In this document: positions 36,132 to 44,545 of the stretch, piece after piece
Layout of the letters: each line of letters begins with the position of its first letter
How positions within the stretch are numbered: position 1 is the stretch's first letter
Assembly: GCA_036495685.1 (NCBI GenBank)
Contig: DASXMJ010000129.1
Location: 1-64,000 of the forward strand
From: Candidatus Binataceae bacterium
Lineage (GTDB): Bacteria; Desulfobacterota; Binatia; Binatales; Binataceae
Reading direction: 5' to 3'
DNA length: 64,000 bases
The notes under the pieces: model-generated
Databases searched by the model: none
What the model was told of the DNA's origin: nothing
What the model saw: the letters and a program-made list of their open reading frames with translations, nothing else
Translations under genes and position numbers: made by a program

Positions 36132-36983
36132 TCAGGCCAGCACAAAGCGGAATGAATCGTCTTTTTTCACAATTTTGCCCGCGGTCGGGGTCGCAAAATG
36201 GGTTCCGATAACCAGCGTTTTGCCATCCGCATAGCGTTCGCAGAATCCGCGCCGTGTCTTCTTCGCCTGCGCGCCGTCGATATCGAAGACGTCGTCCCAT
36301 TCCGGGTAACGGCACTGAATGGGATGGTGCATCAAATCTCCAGTAATCACCGCGTGCTGCCCCTGGGAGGAGATCCGTACCGCGAAGTGCCCAGGAGTGT
36401 GACCGGGAGTTGACTCGAGCCAGACTTCGTCGGTGATCTTGTACTGGTCGTCGACCAGCTCGCTCATCCCGTCGGCCATCACAGGGCGCACCGAGTCGTC
36501 CACCGGGTCCTTCAGGAACGGGTCCTCGGCGCGTGAGAAGAAATCCCACTCCGTGCCGCCGATCAGATACTTGGCGTTGGGGAAGGTCGGGACCCACTTG
36601 TCGTTCTTAAGCATCGTGTTCCAGCCCACGTGATCGATATGCAGGTGGGTACACACGACCCGATCGATCTTCTCGCGCGGGCTGCCGATCTTTTCGAGGT
36701 CCTGCAAAAACGGCAATTTGAGCTTGTTCCATTCCGGATTGGAACGAACCTTGTCGTTGCCGATACAGGAATCGACCAGCACACGCTTGCCCTGCGATTC
36801 GATGATTAGCGCCTGGATGGCGAGTTTGACCCGGCCATCTTCGGTAGAGAAGGGTGAAAGCCACTCGCCCTCTTTCTTGACATTCTCCGCGCTGGCGTTG
36901 GGCAGCAACATCGTGCCCTCCCACACCGCTTCGGACTCGATCACCCGGCTGATTTTCACGTCGCCAATCTTCCACTGGTTCAT
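36132..36983 (-). CDS. MBL-fold metallo-hydrolase
   Basis: 283 residues, with GAGGAG upstream of the ATG. VVCTHLHIDHVGWNTM is the H-x-H-x-D-H zinc motif near residue 110, SRAEDPFL and ESTPGHTPGHFAV follow with a further His, and TGDLMHHPIQCRY gives the bridging Asp. It resembles the lactonase-like (AHL/N-acyl lactonase, AttM) group rather than beta-lactamases. Substrate unknown; its position at the head of the acyl-CoA dehydrogenase-TauD run suggests hydrolysis of a catabolic ester or lactone. Confidence 0.88.
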   Translation of the reverse strand: MNQWKIGDVKISRVIESEAVWEGTMLLPNASAENVKKEGEWLSPFSTEDGRVKLAIQALIIESQGKRVLVDSCIGNDKVRSNPEWNKLKLPFLQDLEKIGSPREKIDRVVCTHLHIDHVGWNTMLKNDKWVPTFPNAKYLIGGTEWDFFSRAEDPFLKDPVDDSVRPVMADGMSELVDDQYKITDEVWLESTPGHTPGHFAVRISSQGQHAVITGDLMHHPIQCRYPEWDDVFDIDGAQAKKTRRGFCERYADGKTLVIGTHFATPTAGKIVKKDDSFRFVLA

Positions 36984-37274
36984 CGCGCGCTCCTCATTGC
37001 TGAATTCTCGCCTCGAGGCGGTTGGTTAACATCGGCATATCCCTGTTGGGGCGCTCCCGGCAAGCCCGCTGCGACTGCCCTCGACCCTCCACGCCGCCCG
37101 CGGCTCTGGCGCCGTGGGGTGGTGCGTTACCAGTGAAATTCACCCTTGCTGGCCAAGTTTCGGGAGGCGGCTTAATGCGGGCGACCACAACGAATCGGCG
37201 CCGACCGATGCACTCGGAAGGCCAACGCTAGCGTACTTCTTTCACCTTGGGAGCGGTGCGGCAGCTCCAGTCAC

Positions 37275-37739
37275 CTACTCGATGATGTTCCGATCCGTAT
37301 CCAGGTGAATAGTGATTTTCCTGGCTTTGGTCTCGCCCCCAACCTCGTGGATGGTCGGCGACCCGGTCAGGACGATCGTGCGGCTTACGGTGTCGAGTAG
37401 GGCATCGTTTCCTGTATACCACCGGGATCCTCGATCGATTCGAACATCGCCGTCGGCACTTGCAGTCTTAACGTCGCGAAGATCGCGCGCATAGTTAAGC
37501 CGGAGTCTCGCGCTCGAGAGCCGGCAAGCAGGAATCTTCATGTGGACGTTCCCCGAGAATAGGACCGACTGGGCAGAAGTGTCGAGCGATGTCGTTTCCG
37601 CCCGAACCTGCATCGGCCTGGTGACGCTGGGGATCTCCGCAGCGGCGACCAGGATAACTGCGATCGCCGACAGTGCGCCAAGTAGTATGCGGCGGCTTTG
37701 TCTGGACCCAGTCCGGGTTATTAAAGCCGCACGTTCCAT
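37275..37739 (-). CDS. LptA/OstA-like LPS transport protein, standalone
   Basis: 154 residues from the ATG at 37739, chosen because GGAGG lies 10 nt upstream; a start at 37826 would add a basic, non-signal extension. Signal anchor RRILLGALSAIAVILVAAA. The remaining domain follows the OstA repeat pattern: SLDTSAQSVLFSGNVHMKIP, LRLNYARDLRDVKTASADGD, VRIDRGSRWYTGNDALLDTV and TIVLTGSPTIHEVGGETKA. It bridges LPS across the periplasm in the family. No lptB, lptC or rpoN lies beside it, unlike the usual locus. Confidence 0.72.
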   Translation of the reverse strand: MERAALITRTGSRQSRRILLGALSAIAVILVAAAEIPSVTRPMQVRAETTSLDTSAQSVLFSGNVHMKIPACRLSSARLRLNYARDLRDVKTASADGDVRIDRGSRWYTGNDALLDTVSRTIVLTGSPTIHEVGGETKARKITIHLDTDRNIIE

Positions 37740-37855
37740 ATTGCGTCGCCTCCGATTGGAGCCGGAGTCGCGCTGCTTGCTCCCGCTCTGGATTTCTTCC
37801 GAGACCGAAACGAGTACGTCTCTCAAAACGCTTCCGCTCCGGCTTGATTTCGCAC

Positions 37856-38725
37856 TCAGCCAGCGAATCGCGGCTCGGGCTTTCCCTTCACGCCCAGCCC
37901 CTTGATCGCGAATAAACTGCCGCCGTCGGCCCCCGGCTCCATATTGAGGATCTTCTCGCCGATCGAGGTCGCGTACATCACGTCCAGATTGTCCCCGCCG
38001 AACATGAGGCTGGTAATGATCGGTACCGGTACTTCGACGGTGCGTGCGATCGAACCATCCGGGGTGTAACAGACGATTTTCCCCCCGCCCGCGATCGCCG
38101 ACCAGTAGTGGCCTTCCGCATCGACGGTGGCGCCATCGGGCACCCCGCCAAGCCCCTTGATGGCGGCGAACAAGCGCTTGTTGGAAACCGTGCCGGTCGC
38201 GAGGTCGTAGTCGTAGGCCGAGATCGTCCGGGCCACGCTGTCGGCGCAGTAGAAGGTGCGATTGTCGGGGCTAAAACATGGACCATTGGTGCATCCGATC
38301 GCGGGCTCGAGAACCGTACACCTGAGCGACCCATCCAGGCTGAAGATCGAGCCGACGGGGCCTTGGAATTTAGAATCCAGAGTGCCCGCGACAAACCTTC
38401 CTCGCGCATCAGTCTTGCCGTCGTTGAAAGTGGTTCCCGGCTTTGCGACGGCGCCGCCTATCTGCTGGGCTTCTCCCGACTTGAAATCGAAAAGATAAAA
38501 GCCGTCGGAGAGCGCGCACACTGCGCCACCCTTTTCGCGCAACGCCAGTGAGCCGATGGGCTTGGGAGTCTTCCAGGACTTGATGTCGCCAGTCTTCGGA
38601 TCGAGGCGATAGATGGCTGGTGCGTTGCCATCTATCCAGTAAAGCGCCTTCTCGGCCACATCCCACACTGGACCTTCGCCGAGCTTGTTTTTGATTCCGC
38701 CGATTTTTTCGATTGTGACCGCCAT
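37856..38725 (-). CDS. SMP-30/gluconolactonase-like protein
   Basis: 289 residues, six-bladed propeller family. The metal-ligand Glu is in NKLGEGPVWDVAEKALYWID at the N-terminus; GTTFNDGKTDARGRFVAGTL (Asn and Asp of the site), CTNGPCFSPDNRTFYCADS and GVPDGATVDAEGHYWSAIAG with MFGGDNLDVMYATS are the standard blades. It hydrolyses a sugar lactone or a related lactone; the specific substrate is not deducible. Convergent with no neighbour: it lies upstream of the LptA-like gene on the same strand. Confidence 0.9.
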   Translation of the reverse strand: MAVTIEKIGGIKNKLGEGPVWDVAEKALYWIDGNAPAIYRLDPKTGDIKSWKTPKPIGSLALREKGGAVCALSDGFYLFDFKSGEAQQIGGAVAKPGTTFNDGKTDARGRFVAGTLDSKFQGPVGSIFSLDGSLRCTVLEPAIGCTNGPCFSPDNRTFYCADSVARTISAYDYDLATGTVSNKRLFAAIKGLGGVPDGATVDAEGHYWSAIAGGGKIVCYTPDGSIARTVEVPVPIITSLMFGGDNLDVMYATSIGEKILNMEPGADGGSLFAIKGLGVKGKPEPRFAG

Positions 38726-38910
38726 GGTTTGTCATCCTCGACTCATCATTTAGCGAATGCGTTCTTCTGCTCCGACCACTGTCTCCCAATCATGCTCCTC
38801 CCGACATAAATGTGTAGCCTTCCAAACATGGACAGTTCCAGCCCGCGGACCTAGAATCCCGGCAGATAGCATCCGCGCACGCCGAGTTCACACCGAGGAG
38901 GACAGCCCCA

Positions 38911-39282
38911 ATGGCAAAGTACAGCTTCATCGTGTTCACCAATCCGGTCGAGGGCAAAGAATCGGAATACAACGATTGGTACAATCGCCAGCACATTCCC
39001 GACGTTCTCAACATACCCGGCTTCGTCAGCGGCCAACGCTTTTGCCTGGCCGATACCCAAATGAGTCGCGACGGCAGCCGAGCCCACAAGTATCTCGCTG
39101 TTTATGAGATCGAGACCGACGATTTGGCCGGCACGCTCAAGGAACTTCGAGCCCGGGGCGGCACCGCGGAGATCGTGCCCAGCGACGCGATCGACATGAA
39201 GAACGTCGCCACCTACATCTTCACCCCCATCGCGGAAAAAGTGCTGGCCAGCGAAGTGAGACGTCCACGCCGCGTGGCATGA
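38911..39282 (+). CDS. small dimeric alpha-beta barrel-like protein (EthD/DUF4286-like)
   Basis: 123 residues with GAGGAGGA ahead of the ATG. SFIVFTNPVEGKESEYNDWY, NRQHIPDVLNIPGFVSGQRF and YLAVYEIETDDLAGTLKELR show the ferredoxin-like fold with the conserved NxWYxxxHIPDVL pattern of this family. Members occur in aromatic and steroid degradation clusters, and some are aldolases or isomerases. First gene of a plus-strand run with hydrolase, amidohydrolase and GST. Confidence 0.8.
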   Translation: MAKYSFIVFTNPVEGKESEYNDWYNRQHIPDVLNIPGFVSGQRFCLADTQMSRDGSRAHKYLAVYEIETDDLAGTLKELRARGGTAEIVPSDAIDMKNVATYIFTPIAEKVLASEVRRPRRVA

Positions 39283-39404
39283 AGTTAGTTTTTGTGTGCC
39301 ATCGGGTCGGATCGGCGCAGCGGACCTTCACCCGGCAGGAGCTGTTCGACGCAAAACATCTGGATGGTTGCAAAACGTGAAATCGGTATCGAGGAGGAGC
39401 CCTC

Positions 39405-40325
39405 ATGGCAGCGACCGCGCCTAAAAGTATGCATTACGAGTTTGAAGTTGAAGACGTGGAATATCTGCGCCACGGCGATACCACGCTACTGGCACGCCTG
39501 TTCAGGCCGCACGGCCAGGGGCCCTTCCCCGCGGTAGTCGAACTACACGGTGGCGCGTGGTGTCTGGGCGATCGCCTCCAGGACACCGCAATCAACGAAC
39601 AACTGGCGCGCGCCGGCATCCTGGTCGCAGCGCTGGATTTCCGGCTCCCGCCGGCAGCCTCGTATCCCGGCTCCTTGGCTGACATCAATTTTGCTATCCG
39701 CTGGCTCAAGGCGCAGGCTGCGACCCTGCACACGCGCCCCGACATGGTTTGCACTTTTGGAATCTCCAGCGGCGGGCATCAGGCTATGCTGCTCGGGATG
39801 CGGCCGCAGGATTCGCGCTATGCCGCAATACCGCTTTCCGGCGATAAGTCCGCTCTTGACGCCAACGTGCGCGGCGTGATCATGGGCGCGCCGGTAATCG
39901 ATCCGTTGGGTCGTTATCGCTACGCCAGGCAGCTCAAGGAAAGCGGCAAGCCCTATCCCGAGTTCGTGGATCTGGTGCTGCCGCTGCACGACAAATACTG
40001 GAAGAGCGAAGAAGCGATGGCAGAGGGGAACCCGGTGCAGGCGCTCGAGCGCGGCGAACGGGTCGCCTTGCCTCCCGTACTGTACATTCAGGATACGCGT
40101 GACATCGTACATCCGCGCCCTCAGCTCGAGCGGTTCGTTGAGCTCTATCGCAAGGCGGGCGGGCAAGTGGAGCTGGAACTGACCGAGGGTGCAAGTGATG
40201 CATTCATTTCCAGGAATCCACCGCAAGCGGTCCGGCAGATGTACGATAAGCGGGATCCATCGTCGCCGGTCGCCGCGCGCGTGGTCGAAAAAATGATCGA
40301 TTTCGTTCGTGCGCAAACGCTCTAG
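39405..40325 (+). CDS. alpha/beta hydrolase (esterase/lipase-like)
   Basis: 306 residues; GAGGAGGAG sits 5 nt before the ATG at 39405. VELHGGAWCLGDRL is the oxyanion-hole HGGAW motif of the hormone-sensitive-lipase group, and CTFGISSGGHQAML carries the nucleophile Ser of G-x-S-x-G. The later Asp (IQDTRDIVHP) is readable; the expected His near residue 270 is not obvious, because the segment reads ELTEGASDAFI rather than the usual H-x-F, so a missing or shifted catalytic His is possible. It is preceded by the small EthD-like gene. Confidence 0.85.
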   Translation: MAATAPKSMHYEFEVEDVEYLRHGDTTLLARLFRPHGQGPFPAVVELHGGAWCLGDRLQDTAINEQLARAGILVAALDFRLPPAASYPGSLADINFAIRWLKAQAATLHTRPDMVCTFGISSGGHQAMLLGMRPQDSRYAAIPLSGDKSALDANVRGVIMGAPVIDPLGRYRYARQLKESGKPYPEFVDLVLPLHDKYWKSEEAMAEGNPVQALERGERVALPPVLYIQDTRDIVHPRPQLERFVELYRKAGGQVELELTEGASDAFISRNPPQAVRQMYDKRDPSSPVAARVVEKMIDFVRAQTL

Positions 40326-40544
40326 CAGCGGGCAAATGATTTGAGTGGATGCCGGGTTAAGCGGTAAAGCTTGGTGGGCGTTAAGAAACGGGCCAAATGA
40401 ACAAAGCGGAAATTGGCCGCCGCGACTGTGCGGAAGCGGTGGTTGCTTTTCCTTTAGCGCTTCCGGCGAGTAGCCTAGATTGGGAGAGCAGGCGCGGAAA
40501 ATATTTTTCCAGAGGCTGCTTGAAAACTTGTAAAGAGGGACACC

Positions 40545-41729
40545 ATGAGCAGTTACACAATCATTGATGCTGACACCCACGTGACCGAAGCGCCGGACTT
40601 GTGGACCAGCCGCGCACCTGCGGCGATGCGCGACCGGGTTCCACATGTGGTGACGGAAGCCGATGGGAGCCAAAGATGGGTGGTGGGAGACAGCAAGGCC
40701 ATGGCGGTGGTTGGTTTGACCGCCACCGCTGGGGCTGGGAGCTTCAAGCATCCGCCGAAGAATTACGAGGCGATGCACCCTGGCGCGTACGATGCCCAAG
40801 CGCGGCTCAAGTACATGGACCACATGGGTATCTGGGCGATGGTCATGTACCCCAACGTGGGCGGCTTTGGAGCGCAGCAGTTCCTGAAGCTGAATGATCC
40901 GGAACTGATGCTCACCTGTGTGCAAATCTACAACGATTGGCAGACCGAGTGGGCGTCCGCCGATGCGCGCCGGCTACTGCCCATCACCTCACTCCCGTTT
41001 TGGGACGTTGAGGCGGCGGTGAAGGAAGTTCGTCGCTGTGCCGCCAAGGGCCACAAGGGGATTCTCTTCACCGGCGAGCCCCAGTACTACGGTAAGCCAC
41101 TGCTGGGCGATCCGCATTGGAATCCGCTATGGGAAGTGGCGGTCGAACTCGACCTGCCGATCAGCTTCCATATTGGCTCGGGCGATATGGCCGAGGGCCT
41201 CGCAAGGAAAAGGGTTGCGACCTACGGCCGGATGGCGGCATTTACGGAGCTGGCGGTAGATATTTTTCTGCATAATGGCCTGCAGCTCAATGACTTGCTG
41301 ATGTCCGGCGTGCTGGTGCGCCATCCGAAAATCAAGTTCGTGTCGGTGGAAAGCGGCATCGGATGGATCCCGTTTCTGCTCGAAGCGATGGATTATCAGT
41401 TTCAGGGCAACAGCGTCGCCGAAGAGCATCCCGAATTTGACCGGCTGCCGTCGGAGTACTTCGCGCGCAACGTTTATGCCTGTTACTGGTTTGAGCAGAT
41501 AGCTCCGCGCCGCCTGATCGACAAAATCGGCGTCGACAACGTGCTCTTCGAAACCGACTTTCCGCATCCGACCTCGCTTTACGGCGACGAGGTCCACGCC
41601 CGCATCAAGAGCGGGTTGTCCGACTGCGAGGAGTCGGTGCGACGCAAGATTCTCTGGGAGAACGCGCAAAAGCTGTACAAAGTTACGGGTCCATCCGCGG
41701 CTGACCAAGCCAGGAGCGCCGGCGCGTAA
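40545..41729 (+). CDS. amidohydrolase 2 family protein (ACMSD-like)
   Basis: 394 residues with AAAGAGGGA upstream. TIIDADTHVTEAPDLWTSR has the D-x-H metal motif; LKYMDHMGIWAMVMYPNVGG, LPISFHIGSGDMAEGL (metal His), FVSVESGIGWIPFLLEAMDY and VLFETDFPHPTSLYGDE (final Asp) are the family blocks. The group contains decarboxylases and hydrolases acting on aromatic or cyclic acids. It lies 220 bp after the esterase and 24 bp before the GST, a likely degradation module. Confidence 0.9.
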   Translation: MSSYTIIDADTHVTEAPDLWTSRAPAAMRDRVPHVVTEADGSQRWVVGDSKAMAVVGLTATAGAGSFKHPPKNYEAMHPGAYDAQARLKYMDHMGIWAMVMYPNVGGFGAQQFLKLNDPELMLTCVQIYNDWQTEWASADARRLLPITSLPFWDVEAAVKEVRRCAAKGHKGILFTGEPQYYGKPLLGDPHWNPLWEVAVELDLPISFHIGSGDMAEGLARKRVATYGRMAAFTELAVDIFLHNGLQLNDLLMSGVLVRHPKIKFVSVESGIGWIPFLLEAMDYQFQGNSVAEEHPEFDRLPSEYFARNVYACYWFEQIAPRRLIDKIGVDNVLFETDFPHPTSLYGDEVHARIKSGLSDCEESVRRKILWENAQKLYKVTGPSAADQARSAGA

Positions 41730-41753
41730 AGCGCGGAAACGGAGCTACAACAC

Positions 41754-42491
41754 ATGATTGACGTGTACTACTGGCCAACTCCAAACGGAAAGAAGATCAC
41801 CATCCTGCTCGAGGAAGCCGGCATCCCTTACACCATCAAGCCGGTAAATATTGGGCGCGGTGATCAGCTCACTCCCGAATTCCTCAAGCTCTCACCCAAC
41901 GGCCGAATGCCGGCGATTGTCGATCACGAACCCAGCGGTGGCGGCGCACCAATCGCCATTTTCGAGTCCGGCGCGATCATGGAGTACCTCGCCGAAAAGA
42001 GCGGAAAGTTCTGGCCCCAGGAACCGCATCACAAGGCTGAGGTCACGCAGTGGCTCTATTGGCAGATGGCCAATCAGGGGCCCAAGATGGGCGAGCAGGG
42101 ACACTTTCGTCGCGCTTCGCAGAACCCCAAAAATGGCGATCAGACCTATGCCCTGCTGCGCTTCGACAACGAGGTACATCGCATCTACGGAGTGATGAAT
42201 CTGGGCCTGCACAAGAAGCGCTACCTGGCCGCTGGGCAATACACCATCGCCGATATGATTTGCTATCCGTGGGCGACGACCTGGCAGAATCGCAATCTCG
42301 ATCTCAACGAATTTCCCAATCTCAAACGGTGGCTTGATGAGATCGGCGAACGGCCTGCGGTAAAAAAGGCGATGGCGGCAGGTCCGGAGTATCGCGAAGA
42401 CCCCGCAACTGTCACCCCGGAGGAGCAGGCACGGCGTTCCAAGCTGCTGACTCACCAGCGGGCGCAAGCGGTACCCAAGGAGTGGGCTTAA
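41754..42491 (+). CDS. glutathione S-transferase (Ure2p/YfcG-like)
   Basis: 245 residues. MIDVYYWPTPNGKKITILLE is the YfcG/Ure2p opening with Thr/Asn near the active site, FLKLSPNGRMPAIVDHEP contains the cis-Pro, FESGAIMEYLAEKSGKFWPQ binds the gamma-Glu of glutathione, and the C-terminal YTIADMICYPWATTWQ has the N-capping box. Disulfide-bond reductase activity is known for YfcG; here the clustering with amidohydrolase and esterase suggests a detoxification or ring-opening role, which is inference. Confidence 0.9.
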   Translation: MIDVYYWPTPNGKKITILLEEAGIPYTIKPVNIGRGDQLTPEFLKLSPNGRMPAIVDHEPSGGGAPIAIFESGAIMEYLAEKSGKFWPQEPHHKAEVTQWLYWQMANQGPKMGEQGHFRRASQNPKNGDQTYALLRFDNEVHRIYGVMNLGLHKKRYLAAGQYTIADMICYPWATTWQNRNLDLNEFPNLKRWLDEIGERPAVKKAMAAGPEYREDPATVTPEEQARRSKLLTHQRAQAVPKEWA

Positions 42492-42752
42492 CCACGGCGA
42501 GTCAGGATTACTATCTTAAGATTTACCACAGCAGCTTGGTCGTACCCCAATCTAGGGAATCCGCTCGCGGCGAGGGATTGACCGTTTTTTAAACCTCTGC
42601 AAGCTGAAATTCGATCGTTCCCATTCCGGTTTCGGTCTCCGCTTGTGCGGTTTTAAAGCGCTGCTCGAACCAGAGTTCTCCGCGCTGCACGGCACCAACG
42701 GGGTGGAGCGCGCGATCGGTGTCTTCCCTAACGCGACAGCTTCGCTTCGAAA

Positions 42753-43943
42753 CTAGCCCCCCTTGGGCAGCCCCAGTACACGCTCGCCGATTATGTTGTG
42801 TTGAATCTCATTGGTGCCTGCCGCGATCGTACCGCGGCGGGCTGCGAGCATCCGATGCGACCATTTGCCGCGATCGATCGCGCCGGCTGCCTGATACTCG
42901 AACTGGCTGTAGGGTCCAAGCAATTCCATCGCGAACATCTGGATACGCAGATTCAGTTCTGTGGTACCAAGCTTCAGAATGGATCCTTCCGGGCCGGGCG
43001 GCAGCCCCTTCAGTTGTCGGGTGAGCTGACGGAGGCTGGTGTACTTGAGGCCGTCGGCCTGGGAAGCGAACTCCGCGATTTTCTGGCGCACGTATGCGTC
43101 GCTCGATGCTGGCCGACCGTTGCGCGCCACCTTCTTGGCCAGCTCCACAAGTTGCCGCACTTCCACCATCATGTCGGTGCGGCCGCCATGGATCGTGCGC
43201 TCGAACATCATATTGGTCATCGCAACCATCCAGCCCTGGTTCTTCTGACCAACGAGGTTGGTTTTTGGAACGTGCACGTCTTCATAGAACACCTGGTTGA
43301 AGCCGTGCTCGCCGGTGATTTGCAAGAGCGGTCGTACCGTCACCCCGGGACTCTTCATGTCGACCAGCAAATAGCTCAGGCCCTTGTGCTTGGGGAGACT
43401 CGGGTCGGTTCGACACAGGAGGGTGGAAAAATCCGCGTGATGCGCATTGGACGTCCAGACCTTCGATCCGTTGACGATGAAGTGATCGCCCTGGTCGATC
43501 GCGCGCGTTTCCACTGCGGCCAGATCCGAGCCATGGTTCGGCTCCGAGAGGCCTTGGCACCAGATTTCCTCGGCGGAAGGAATTTTCGGTATGTAGCGTT
43601 CCTTCTGTTCCTTGCTTCCCCACTGCATCAGAGTCGGGCCGACTCGGGCAATGCCCTGGAAGTTCACGGTGGGCGGCGCCTTAGCACGGTCGAGTTCTTG
43701 ATGGTAGATGAATTGCTGGATGAGAGGAGCGCCGCGGCCACCATATTCCTTCGGCCAATGAATACACATCCAGCCCGCGTCGTAGAGCTTGCGATGCCAG
43801 GTACGGCGCCGCTCGAATTCAGTCTTGGTCTCCGGATCGGCAAGTTCGCTGTCATCGCGCCAGTCGCGGGGAACATTGTTCTCCAGCCAGCTCCTGAATT
43901 CGTGTCGGAACGCCTCGTCCTCTGCGCTGAATTTAAAATCCAT
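42753..43943 (-). CDS. acyl-CoA dehydrogenase (third copy)
   Basis: 396 residues from the ATG at 43943 (MDFKFSAEDEAFRHEFRSWL); the 67 upstream open codons are not family-like. IHWPKEYGGRGAPLIQQFIY, WCQGLSEPNHGSDLAAVETR, KVWTSNAHHADFSTLLCRTD, MFERTIHGGRTDMMVEVRQL and GTIAAGTNEIQHNIIGERVL are the blocks of the large FadE26/28-like class. It is convergent with the GST gene and unrelated in position to the pair at 33.7-36.1 kb. Confidence 0.9.
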   Translation of the reverse strand: MDFKFSAEDEAFRHEFRSWLENNVPRDWRDDSELADPETKTEFERRRTWHRKLYDAGWMCIHWPKEYGGRGAPLIQQFIYHQELDRAKAPPTVNFQGIARVGPTLMQWGSKEQKERYIPKIPSAEEIWCQGLSEPNHGSDLAAVETRAIDQGDHFIVNGSKVWTSNAHHADFSTLLCRTDPSLPKHKGLSYLLVDMKSPGVTVRPLLQITGEHGFNQVFYEDVHVPKTNLVGQKNQGWMVAMTNMMFERTIHGGRTDMMVEVRQLVELAKKVARNGRPASSDAYVRQKIAEFASQADGLKYTSLRQLTRQLKGLPPGPEGSILKLGTTELNLRIQMFAMELLGPYSQFEYQAAGAIDRGKWSHRMLAARRGTIAAGTNEIQHNIIGERVLGLPKGG

Positions 43944-44545
43944 AAGGGCCCTCCCGATGATCGGCGGCAACAAATGTTTCATAGCGAAAGTCGCGTGCCT
44001 TTGACCACGCCCCGAAGACACGTGTGCCATTGCCGCCGCCCACGCCTCCGGTTGCGAGCGGCATCGCGCCGAGGAAGCCAACGCGGTAAATCGCAACCCA
44101 GCAAAACCGGCTGCGCGACAACGATGCGGCTGGGCGCCAGGCAAGTTCTATTTCGGAAAATCCGAATTCTCGTGCGGTTAGAATCCGCGGCGCGCGGCCG
44201 GCGAAGCATGCGCGGTCGCTCGAATCTATATTGAGTCGTGGAATGAGGGCTTCCCCGGCGCGATGTGGGAAACGGTTGATTGATACTGAAGTCGCCCAAT
44301 CAGGATTCGCTGAGTGCGCAACTTCCGCGGCGTTGGTGGAGCTGAGTTGGTCCAAGCCATCGTTCGATTCGGGGGAATCGAGCCCAAGCCCGATCCTCCC
44401 AATCCGAGCTTGGGCCGAACTCGATGCAATTGCGGTTGACCCCAGTCAGTGGTGTCACGGGAGGACTGCCTCTTATCCACAGCCCAGCCACGGCCGACTT
44501 TTGCTCCGATAGACCATGCGGCCGTTATGCAGTATTTGATTCCGC
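43944..44545. other. intergenic stretch, no convincing gene
   Basis: About 600 bp between divergent acyl-CoA dehydrogenase and L,D-transpeptidase genes. Frames of up to 93 codons exist but lack ribosome sites and domain-like composition. A short inverted repeat TTCGGA-AAA-TCCGAA lies at 44152-44166; it has no T run and could be an operator or chance. Confidence 0.45.

Noticed and set aside
39543-40925. 460-codon open frame antisense to the esterase and amidohydrolase
   Set aside because: Opposes two genes with clear catalytic motifs and ribosome sites.
42798-44234. 478-codon open frame antisense to an acyl-CoA dehydrogenase
   Set aside because: No motifs; the dehydrogenase on the other strand is complete.
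44231-44512. 93-codon plus-strand frame before the L,D-transpeptidase
   Set aside because: No ribosome site and no domain; overlaps other random frames.
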